From: JANXSS01 sp040385645
Lineage (GTDB): Bacteria > Pseudomonadota > Gammaproteobacteria > Burkholderiales > Burkholderiaceae_D
NCBI GenBank assembly: GCA_040385645.1
Contig: JAZKGZ010000020.1
Location: 1-40,949, forward strand
Length of the DNA: 40,949 nucleotides
Direction: 5' to 3'
A program made the translations under genes and the position numbers. The notes beneath the pieces are model-generated. The model did not search any database. It worked only from the letters and a program-made list of their open reading frames with translations, and was not told the origin of the DNA. Below are positions 34,625 through 40,949 of this stretch, one piece after another (position 1 is the stretch's first letter; each line of letters starts with the position of its first letter).

Positions 34625-34759
34625 TCAAGCGGCCAGACGCTTGCGGCCCTTGGCGCGACGGGCATTCAAAACAGCGCGGCCGCCACGCGTTGCCATCCGG
34701 GCGCGAAAGCCATGAGTGCGCTTACGGCGGACGACTGAGGGTTGGTAGGTACGTTTCAT
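34625..34759 (-). CDS. rpmH: 50S ribosomal protein L34
   Basis: A 44-residue, very basic ribosomal protein: MKRTYQPSVVRRKRTHGFRA at the start and ending GRKRLAA, the standard L34 sequence. It is first in the rpmH-rnpA-yidD-yidC-mnmE operon and divergent from dnaA. ATG at 34757-34759, stop at 34625-34627. Confidence 0.98.
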   Translation of the reverse strand: MKRTYQPSVVRRKRTHGFRARMATRGGRAVLNARRAKGRKRLAA

Positions 34760-34829
34760 GTTGGGCTCGCTGATCGGTCAGAGGTAAATGCGCAGAAGTA
34801 TATGCGGTAATGCAAATGGAGAACCCGAG

Positions 34830-34859
34830 ATTAAACCGCAGTTTTCATCGGGTTGTCAA
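34830..34859 (-). promoter_or_regulatory. Sigma70 promoter of rpmH
   Basis: On the minus strand, a perfect -35 TTGACA (34854-34859), 18-bp spacer, -10 TTTAAT (34830-34835). It lies about 70 bp upstream of rpmH, in the divergent gap with dnaA. Confidence 0.75.
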
Positions 34860-34954
34860 TTGTTAAGCAGCGCTTCCTGCATTAGGTGCGCGTATGCAAT
34901 ATGGGCGCAGTGCAACGACAACATCACCACAACATCTAAATTTACTGTGCAACC

Positions 34955-34963
34955 TGTGGATAA
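34955..34963 (-). promoter_or_regulatory. DnaA box upstream of dnaA
   Basis: Exact TGTGGATAA, 80 bp before the dnaA start. A plus-strand -10-like TAGAAT follows at 34980-34985, and its -35 position (34957-34962) falls inside the box. DnaA binding here would be expected to repress dnaA, as in other bacteria; the promoter itself is weakly defined. Confidence 0.75.
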
Positions 34964-35042
34964 CCTGCCTCTGCAAGCGTAGAATATCGACACTCGCGCG
35001 CGTTTTTTCGCATCCTTTTTGCCTCTCTTAAACAGACGATCA

Positions 35043-36476
35043 ATGGAAAATTTCTGGCAGACCTGCTCCACGCAGCTGGAGCAGGAACTGACTCCCCAAC
35101 AATTCAGCGCCTGGATCAAGCCGCTCGCGCCGCTCGACTTCGAAGAGGGTAAGTTGCGCATCGCTGCGCCGAATCGATTCAAATTGGATTGGGTAAAAAC
35201 ACAATTCGCCAGTCGCATCACGACCCTGGCAGCGCAGTATTGGGAAGAGTCGATCGATGTGCAGTTCGTGCTCGATCCGCGTCTGAACGTTGCCCGAAAG
35301 GCAACTACGGGCAGTGAAAGCCATGTCGCGCCCAACCCTTCCAATGTTTCAAATGTACGTAGCGGAACGGGCGGCAGTTACGGCGGCATGCCAACCGATA
35401 TGCCGATGCGCGAAAGCATGGCCGACCGCGCCCCCGACACCACTTCCCGGCGCGAGCAGAGCCGCATCAACGATGCCCTGACCTTCGACAGCTTCGTTAC
35501 CGGTAAGGCAAACCAGTTGGCGAGGGCCGCTGCCATACAGGTTGCCAACAACCCCGGCATTTCATACAACCCGCTGTTCTTATATGGCGGCGTCGGGCTG
35601 GGCAAGACGCATCTGATCCATGCCATCGGCAATCAAGTTCAGCAGGACAACCCGTCGGTACGCATCCGCTACATCCACGCAGAACAGTATGTTCGCGACG
35701 TAGTGACGGCTTACCAACGTAAGGGTTTCGACGATTTCAAGCGCTATTACCACTCGCTCGACCTGTTGCTGATCGACGATATTCAGTTTTTTGCCGGCAA
35801 AAATCGTACGCAGGAAGAGTTCTTTTATGCGTTCGAAGCGCTGATCGCCGCAAAAAAACAAATCATTATCACCAGCGATACCTACCCAAAAGAGATTTCG
35901 GGCATGGACGACCGCCTGATTTCCCGCTTCGATTCTGGCTTGACGGTTGCCGTCGAGCCGCCGGAACTGGAAATGCGGGTAGCGATTCTGCTCAAGAAAG
36001 CGGCGACCGAAGGCATCGTTTTATCCGACGATGTCGCCTTTTTCGTAGCTAAACATCTACGCTCGAACGTGCGCGAACTCGAAGGTGCGCTACGCAAAAC
36101 GCTGGCGTATTCGCGTTTTCACGGCAAAGACATCACCATCGATCTGGTCAAAGAAGCACTGAAAGATCTGCTGTCGGTGCAGAATCGACAGATCTCGGTT
36201 GAGAACATTCAAAAGACCGTCGCCGACTTTTTTAGTATCAAGGTCGCCGATATGTATTCTAAAAAGCGCCCGGCCAACATCGCCCGTCCGCGTCAGATCG
36301 CCATGTATCTGGCTAAGGAACTGACGCAAAAAAGCTTGCCGGAAATCGGCGAACTCTTCGGCGGGCGCGACCACACTACGGTGTTACATGCCGTGCGCAA
36401 GATCGCCGCCGACCGCAGCAAAAGCCCGGAGTGCAATCATGAACTGCATGTGCTCGAACAGACATTGAAAGGTTGA
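35043..36476 (+). CDS. dnaA: Chromosomal replication initiator DnaA
   Basis: A 477-residue AAA+ initiator that binds DnaA boxes and melts oriC. Domain I is at residues 1-80 (MENFWQTCSTQLEQEL). A low-complexity linker (Gly, Ser, Pro, Met) spans about 85-140. The AAA+ domain has Walker A GGVGLGKT (182-189) and Walker B LLLIDDIQFFAG. The C-terminal DNA-binding domain has the signature RPRQIAMYLAKELT and GRDHTTVLHA. The ATG at 35043 (MENFW) is the family start; eight upstream in-frame codons were rejected. No strong ribosome-binding site is seen. dnaN follows after 140 bp. Confidence 0.98.
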   Translation: MENFWQTCSTQLEQELTPQQFSAWIKPLAPLDFEEGKLRIAAPNRFKLDWVKTQFASRITTLAAQYWEESIDVQFVLDPRLNVARKATTGSESHVAPNPSNVSNVRSGTGGSYGGMPTDMPMRESMADRAPDTTSRREQSRINDALTFDSFVTGKANQLARAAAIQVANNPGISYNPLFLYGGVGLGKTHLIHAIGNQVQQDNPSVRIRYIHAEQYVRDVVTAYQRKGFDDFKRYYHSLDLLLIDDIQFFAGKNRTQEEFFYAFEALIAAKKQIIITSDTYPKEISGMDDRLISRFDSGLTVAVEPPELEMRVAILLKKAATEGIVLSDDVAFFVAKHLRSNVRELEGALRKTLAYSRFHGKDITIDLVKEALKDLLSVQNRQISVENIQKTVADFFSIKVADMYSKKRPANIARPRQIAMYLAKELTQKSLPEIGELFGGRDHTTVLHAVRKIAADRSKSPECNHELHVLEQTLKG

Positions 36477-36506
36477 GTGAATTTGATTGCAAACTGCTTT
36501 ATGGCC

Positions 36507-36515
36507 TGTGGATAA
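36507..36515 (-). promoter_or_regulatory. DnaA box in the dnaA-dnaN gap
   Basis: Exact TGTGGATAA in the 140-bp spacer. A single box here fits control of dnaN rather than an origin. Confidence 0.7.
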
Positions 36516-36616
36516 CTTTCTGCAGAAGATGGAGGCAAGGTATCGGCAAAATTGATGGCAAGCGTCGTTTTTCTGTCAAAATGCCAGATTTTACTTTTCA
36601 CAAACCAGGGAGTCTT

Positions 36617-37723
36617 ATGCAATTGGTAAAAACCCCCCGAGATGCCCTTCTCCGCCCCTTGCAAATCGTGAGCGGTATTGTCGAGCGTCGGCACACATTG
36701 CCGATTCTGGCCAATATCCTCATTCGCAAGGATGGCGAACAAGTCTCGTTTCTCTCAACCGATATCGAAGTGCAGATCACCACGCATGCGGCAGTCGGCA
36801 GTGGCGGTGAAACGGCTGCAACGACCGTGGCCGCTCGTAAACTCCTCGACATTCTGCGTGCGCTGCCGGATTCGGGCGACGTATCCCTGACGCTAGCCAA
36901 TAAACGGATGACGGTGCAGTGCGGTAAATCGCGCTTCGCCCTGCAAACGCTGGCTGCGGAAGAATTTCCAACAGTCGCGCAAGCCGAGCAATACAGCGCC
37001 AAGGTCACGCTGCCACAAAAGACCTTGAAGCACCTGTTCAACATGGTCCATTTTTCGATGGCCCAGCAAGATATTCGTTATTACCTCAACGGCCTGCTCT
37101 TGGTCGTCGATGGCAAGAACGTGATTGCCGTGGCAACCGACGGCCATCGCCTGGCGTTTTGCCAGGTCGCCATCGAAGAAGAGTTTCCGCGCCAGGAAGT
37201 CATCATTCCGCGCAAGACCATCATCGAACTGCAGCGCCTTCTCGACGACAACGACGAACCGGTATCGATCGAGATCGCCAGCAACCAGGTCAAGCTCAGC
37301 TTTGCCGATATCGAATTGATGTCGAAACTGGTGGAAGGGAAATTCCCGGACTACACCCGCGTGGTGCCGAAGGGCTACAAAAACAATTTCACGATCGGCC
37401 GCGATCAATTGCTGCGCTCGCTGCAGCGCGCCGCCATCATGACCTCGGATAAATTCAAGGGTGTGCGCTGCATCGTCACGCCCGGCAGCATGAAGGTCAG
37501 TTCCACCAATGCCGACCAGGAAGAAGCCGTCGAGGAAATCGAAATCGATTACGGCGGCGACAGTGTCGATATCGGGTTCAACGTCACGTATCTGCTCGAC
37601 GTGTTGAACAACCTGAAATCGGACAGCATCAACATCGCTTTAGGCGACGCCAATTCCTCGGCCCTCATCACCATTCCGGATAATCCGGATTTCAAGTATG
37701 TCGTCATGCCGATGCGGATTTGA
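36617..37723 (+). CDS. dnaN: DNA polymerase III beta subunit (sliding clamp)
   Basis: A 368-residue ring-forming clamp that tethers polymerase III to DNA. The start MQLVKTPRDALLRPLQIVSG and the end DNPDFKYVVMPMRI are family-typical, with the usual three repeated clamp domains by length. The ATG at 36617 has GGGAG 5 bases upstream; 48 upstream in-frame codons are unlike the family. It sits between dnaA and gyrB; recF, which often lies here, is absent, as in many betaproteobacteria. Confidence 0.98.
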   Translation: MQLVKTPRDALLRPLQIVSGIVERRHTLPILANILIRKDGEQVSFLSTDIEVQITTHAAVGSGGETAATTVAARKLLDILRALPDSGDVSLTLANKRMTVQCGKSRFALQTLAAEEFPTVAQAEQYSAKVTLPQKTLKHLFNMVHFSMAQQDIRYYLNGLLLVVDGKNVIAVATDGHRLAFCQVAIEEEFPRQEVIIPRKTIIELQRLLDDNDEPVSIEIASNQVKLSFADIELMSKLVEGKFPDYTRVVPKGYKNNFTIGRDQLLRSLQRAAIMTSDKFKGVRCIVTPGSMKVSSTNADQEEAVEEIEIDYGGDSVDIGFNVTYLLDVLNNLKSDSINIALGDANSSALITIPDNPDFKYVVMPMRI

Positions 37724-37769
37724 CATCTGCGTGGGCTTTGCATCGGGCATTTCTTGATGCTTGCTCGAT

Positions 37770-37815
37770 GCGTGCTTGATGGCTTGCTTGAAGCGTGCTT
37801 GATGGCTTGCCTGAG
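37770..37815. repeat. Two-copy 23-bp tandem repeat downstream of dnaN
   Basis: Units at 37770-37792 and 37793-37815 both begin GCGTGCTTGATGGCTTGC and match at about 21 of 23 positions. A partial, more diverged copy lies just upstream (37751-37769). GCTTGAT-like heptamers recur through the block. It could be a clamp-loading-irrelevant spacer expansion or a protein-binding array. Confidence 0.7.
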
Positions 37816-37868
37816 CCCTGCAAGGCGCGTGCGTTTTAGTTTTGATCGACACCTAGTGCCGGCCCGCC

Positions 37869-37909
37869 TTGCAGCGTAATTTTTTGCAGCGTTCTTTGCA
37901 GCGTAATTT
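37869..37909. repeat. Three TTGCAGCGT elements upstream of gyrB
   Basis: TTGCAGCGTAATTT occurs exactly at 37869-37882 and 37896-37909, with a shorter copy TTGCAGCGTTC at 37884. The last ends 26 bp before the gyrB ATG. The spacing (15 and 12 bp) is compatible with binding sites or slippage products. Supercoiling-dependent gyrB control is a possibility only. Confidence 0.6.
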
Positions 37910-37935
37910 GTAACCGTTCTTAAAGAAAGCAGTCC

Positions 37936-40476
37936 ATGTCCGCGATCCCAGTCAAGCCTGTTCTCCCCATCGTTCCCGATGTTCCTGTGCTGCCCGCTGC
38001 TTCTACTACGCCGCAGTCGAGCCAGTACGGCGCTTCATCGATTCAGATTCTGGAAGGGCTGGAAGCGGTGCGCAAGCGCCCTGGCATGTACATCGGCGAC
38101 ACCTCCGACGGCACCGGGCTGCATCATCTGGTATTCGAAGTGCTGGACAACTCCATCGACGAATCGCTGGCAGGTCACTGCACGGAAATCCACGTCACGA
38201 TCCATTCGGATAATTCCATCTCCGTCACCGACAATGGTCGCGGCATCCCGACCGGCATCAAGTGGGACGACAAACACGACCCCAAACGCAGCGCTGCAGA
38301 AATCGTCATGACGGAGCTGCATGCCGGCGGCAAATTCGATCAGAACTCGTACAAGGTTTCCGGCGGGCTGCACGGCGTGGGCGTGTCGTGCGTGAACGGC
38401 TTGTCCAAGCTCTTGAAGCTGACCATCCGGCGCGATGGCAAAGCGCATTACATGGAATTCGTGCGCGGCATTCCGCAAGACCGCGAAATACAAACCATCG
38501 ACGGCGTAATCGCTTCGCCGATCAAAGTCATCGGCGACACAGACAAACGCGGCACCGAAGTGCATTTCTGGGCCGACGAAGAGATTTTCACGCACATAGA
38601 ATTTCACTATGAAATTCTCGCCAAGCGTATCCGCGAACTGTCGTTCCTGAACAATGGCGTACGAATTCGCTTGTCTGATCAGCGCAGCGGCAAGGAAGAA
38701 ATTTTCGCCTTCGAAGGTGGCACCCGTGGCTTCGTCGAATACATCAACAAATCCAAGAACGTGCTCCACCCGACGATTTTTCAGGCCACCGGCGAGCGCA
38801 TGTCGGACCAGAACACCAACATCTCGGTCGACGTCTCCATGCAATGGAACGACGCCTACAACGAGCAGGTGTTGTGCTTCACCAATAACATCCCGCAACG
38901 CGATGGCGGCACCCACTTGACAGGCTTGCGTGCAGCCATGACGAGGGTTATCAACAAGTACATCGAAGAGCACGATTTCGCCAAAAAGGCGAGGGTGGAA
39001 GTTGCCGGCGACGACATGCGCGAAGGCCTCACCTGCGTATTGTCGGTAAAGGTACCGGAGCCGAAGTTCAGCTCCCAAACCAAAGACAAACTGGTGTCGA
39101 GCGAAGTGCGCGGCCCGGTAGAAGAAATCGTCGCCAAGACGCTTTCGGACTACCTGCAAGAAAAACCGAACGACGCAAAAATCATCTGCGGCAAAATCGT
39201 CGAAGCCGCCCGTGCCCGCGAAGCCGCACGCAAGGCCCGCGAACTCACCCGCCGCAAAGGCGTAATGGATGGCCTGGGCCTCTCCGCCAAGTTGGCCGAT
39301 TGCCAGGAAAAAGACCCGGCGCTGTGCGAACTCTATATCGTCGAGGGCGACTCCGCCGGCGGCTCCGCTAAGCAAGGCCGTGACCGTAAATTCCAGGCGA
39401 TCCTGCCATTGCGCGGCAAGGTGCTGAACGTAGAAAAAGCCCGCTTTGAAAAGATGCTCTCGAGCGAGCAGATCACAACACTCATCGCCACACTGGGCAC
39501 CAGCATCGGCGCCGATGAATTCAACATCGACAAGCTGCGCTATCACCGCATCATCATCATGACCGACGCCGACGTCGACGGCGCCCACATCCGCACCCTG
39601 CTGCTCACCCTGCTGTATCGCCAGATGCCGCTGCTGGTCGAACGCGGCCACGTGTACATCGCCCAACCGCCGCTCTACAAGGTCAAACACGGCCGCGACG
39701 AGCGTTATCTGAAGGACGACGTCGAAGAAGCCAGCTACATGATGCAGATCGCCTTAAACGACGCCGCGCTGGTGCCACAAGAAAACGCCGCAGCAATCTC
39801 CGGCGAAGCGCTGGCCGAACTGGTCCGCCAGTACAACACCGCCAACGCCATTATCATGCGCTTGACGCGCGCCGTGGACGACGCCGCACTCTCCGCCATC
39901 ATGACCGGCGTCACGCTCGACCTGACCACCATCGAAGCCGCCGAAGCCTCCGCCATTGCGATGACCAAAGCCATCAACGACCCGGCAGTCGATGTGCTGG
40001 TGAAATCGGACGAGTTGTCCGACAAGCACATGCTGCGCATCCGACGCCTGTATCACGGCAATTACAAGATCAGCATCATCGATGCAGATTTTGTGGATGG
40101 GCCGGATTATCAGGTGCTGGCCGATGCCGCCGCCACATTCAAAGGCTTGATCGGGCCGGGCGCGCTGGTGCGCCGCGGTGCGGGCGAGCGGGTGAAAGAA
40201 TCGGCGATTGGCGACTTCCATCAGGCGATGGGGTGGCTGCGTGAAGAAGCCGAGCGTGGGGTTTCCAAGCAGCGTTATAAAGGGCTGGGCGAGATGAACC
40301 CTAGCCAGTTGTGGGAGACAACGATGGACCCGACTGTGCGGCGGTTGTTGAAGGTGCAGATCGAGGATGCGATTGCTGCGGATCAGATCTTTGCTACGTT
40401 GATGGGGGATGACGTGGAGCCGAGGAGGGCATTTATTGAGTTGAATGCTTTGCAGGCTGGGAATATTGATGTTTGA
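37936..40476 (+). CDS. gyrB: DNA gyrase subunit B
   Basis: An 846-residue ATPase subunit of DNA gyrase. A Pro/Val-rich N-terminal extension of about 30 residues precedes the family start YGASSIQILEGLEAVRKRPGM. The GHKL ATPase domain has DNSIDESLAGHC and GVGVSCVNGLS. The TOPRIM domain has IVEGDSAGGSAKQGRD and MTDADVDGAHI. The C-terminal motif QRYKGLGEMNPSQLWETTMD lies near the end. Between TOPRIM and that motif is the extra segment common in proteobacterial GyrB. Third-position base use changes sharply near 40090, from C-rich to G/T-rich. A weak AAAGAAAG site precedes the ATG. Confidence 0.97.
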   Translation: MSAIPVKPVLPIVPDVPVLPAASTTPQSSQYGASSIQILEGLEAVRKRPGMYIGDTSDGTGLHHLVFEVLDNSIDESLAGHCTEIHVTIHSDNSISVTDNGRGIPTGIKWDDKHDPKRSAAEIVMTELHAGGKFDQNSYKVSGGLHGVGVSCVNGLSKLLKLTIRRDGKAHYMEFVRGIPQDREIQTIDGVIASPIKVIGDTDKRGTEVHFWADEEIFTHIEFHYEILAKRIRELSFLNNGVRIRLSDQRSGKEEIFAFEGGTRGFVEYINKSKNVLHPTIFQATGERMSDQNTNISVDVSMQWNDAYNEQVLCFTNNIPQRDGGTHLTGLRAAMTRVINKYIEEHDFAKKARVEVAGDDMREGLTCVLSVKVPEPKFSSQTKDKLVSSEVRGPVEEIVAKTLSDYLQEKPNDAKIICGKIVEAARAREAARKARELTRRKGVMDGLGLSAKLADCQEKDPALCELYIVEGDSAGGSAKQGRDRKFQAILPLRGKVLNVEKARFEKMLSSEQITTLIATLGTSIGADEFNIDKLRYHRIIIMTDADVDGAHIRTLLLTLLYRQMPLLVERGHVYIAQPPLYKVKHGRDERYLKDDVEEASYMMQIALNDAALVPQENAAAISGEALAELVRQYNTANAIIMRLTRAVDDAALSAIMTGVTLDLTTIEAAEASAIAMTKAINDPAVDVLVKSDELSDKHMLRIRRLYHGNYKISIIDADFVDGPDYQVLADAAATFKGLIGPGALVRRGAGERVKESAIGDFHQAMGWLREEAERGVSKQRYKGLGEMNPSQLWETTMDPTVRRLLKVQIEDAIAADQIFATLMGDDVEPRRAFIELNALQAGNIDV

Positions 40477-40620
40477 GGTTGTGGCGATTGTCGCAAAAAG
40501 TACGAACTAAACTGTGCCGAGTAAATTAAAAAAATTGCTGACTCAGATACTGAAAAAACAAATGGCGACGGCGTTAGTACGCCATGGCCGTCAACGCGGT
40601 GTTGAATTCAAAGGGCGGAC
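40477..40620. other. Intergenic gap after gyrB
   Basis: A 144-bp gap with an AT-rich tract at about 40520-40560. An overlapping pair of hairpins is built from GACGGC...GCCGTC and GGCG...CGCC at 40564-40592. No T run follows, so termination of gyrB here is uncertain. Base composition drops in GC towards the next gene. Confidence 0.4.
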
Positions 40621-40949
40621 GTGGCGGAAACCATAAATATTGGCGAAGTTGCCGCCAAAATATCAAAGGAAATTTTTAGACACTTTTTTTGGGAAACGCA
40701 TCAAAAGAAAGACGACAATTTTAAATGCAACAATGAAAATCACGTCGGGGACGGCAAAAAGCCAAAGGAGACTCACCCTGGTGACGTTGTCTTTTACTAT
40801 GAAGATCCCTATTTAGGCCGACGCATTTACTTACATACCGACCTAAAAAGTTACGGTACAGACTCGATCAATGCTACGAAGCTGCGTGGCGCATTTACTA
40901 ACCTTTCAGAAAGTAAATTCATTAAGCTGCGTATTGGCACTCTGGTTGC
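40621..40949 (+). CDS. 5' part of an unrecognised gene, possible PD-(D/E)XK-type nuclease
   Basis: An open frame of 109 codons runs off the right edge. It starts with GTG at 40621-40623, behind AAAGGGCGG. The protein begins MAETINIGEVAAKISKEIFR. A segment rich in Lys, Asp, Asn and His follows (WETHQKKDDNFKCNNENH), then HPGDVVFYYEDPYLGRR and YLHTDLKSYG. The order PGD, about 18 residues, D-L-K fits the core of a PD-(D/E)XK endonuclease fold, as in restriction and abortive-infection nucleases. This is motif reading only. GC content is visibly lower than in gyrB, suggesting acquired DNA. The true function needs the rest of the gene. Confidence 0.6.
   Translation, partial: MAETINIGEVAAKISKEIFRHFFWETHQKKDDNFKCNNENHVGDGKKPKETHPGDVVFYYEDPYLGRRIYLHTDLKSYGTDSINATKLRGAFTNLSESKFIKLRIGTLV

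Noticed and set aside
34760..35042. rpmH-dnaA gap as the replication origin
   Set aside because: Not excluded, but only one exact DnaA box was found and the gap is short. The strand switch of genes here is its main support, so it is kept as the alternative to the 16 kb gap.
38035..39690. 551-codon open frame on the minus strand opposite gyrB
   Set aside because: It is antisense to an unambiguous gyrB, has no family resemblance or ribosome-binding site, and arises from the C-rich third positions of gyrB.
1..40949. tRNA, rRNA, insertion sequence or CRISPR features
   Set aside because: No cloverleaf-like tRNA, 16S/23S segment, transposase frame or regular repeat-spacer array was noticed by eye in any gap.

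Overview
The window looks like the chromosomal origin neighbourhood of a betaproteobacterium. The best fit is order Burkholderiales, and the gene order and protein style resemble Oxalobacteraceae (Herminiimonas or Janthinobacterium relatives). The evidence is the block rpmH-rnpA-yidD-yidC-mnmE facing dnaA-dnaN-gyrB, plus mnmG-rsmG-parA-parB-atpI-atpB-atpE-atpF. The taxon is inferred from the style of the sequence, not from a search.

Layout, left to right. 1-1.8 kb: start of the ATP synthase operon (atpI, atpB, atpE, 5' end of atpF) on the minus strand, with a good sigma70 promoter at about 1.8 kb. 1.8-6.5 kb: parB, parA, rsmG and mnmG, followed at 6.57-6.62 kb by two tandem parS-type sites. 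6.6-15.7 kb: a catabolic and transport block, all on the minus strand, holding a TSUP permease, a complete branched-chain-type ABC importer (livM, livH, binding protein, livF, livG), a GMC flavoprotein dehydrogenase and a CoA-acylating semialdehyde dehydrogenase (mmsA). 15.75-16.65 kb: a 0.9 kb AT-rich gap with five perfect DnaA boxes, the best oriC candidate in the window; its right end also resembles an rRNA-operon promoter and leader. 16.7-20.5 kb: bifunctional putA. 20.6-21.3 kb: two small uncharacterised genes. 21.4-23.2 kb: GTP-dependent PEP carboxykinase. 23.6-27.2 kb: a cynABDS-like cyanate import and cyanase operon. 27.5-30.7 kb: a MOSC protein, an unknown protein, a half-size asparaginase-like protein and a CAP/SCP-domain lipoprotein. 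30.8-34.8 kb: mnmE, yidC, yidD, rnpA and rpmH on the minus strand. 35.0-40.5 kb: dnaA, dnaN and gyrB on the plus strand. 40.6 kb to the end: the 5' part of an AT-richer gene with a nuclease-like motif arrangement, probably the edge of an accessory (possibly defence) island.

How it fits together. Replication initiation (dnaA, dnaN, candidate oriC), segregation (parABS), topology (gyrB), translation accessories (rpmH, rnpA, mnmE/mnmG, rsmG) and membrane insertion with energy supply (yidC, atp) form the conserved core. About 24 kb of metabolic genes sits between mnmG and mnmE, which are adjacent in many proteobacteria. Those genes point to use of small nitrogen and carbon compounds: proline (putA), cyanate (cyn), gluconeogenesis (pckG), and a C3 hydroxyacid or similar substrate taken up by the liv-type importer and oxidised by the GMC dehydrogenase plus MmsA. 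I saw no rRNA gene, tRNA gene, insertion sequence or CRISPR array.
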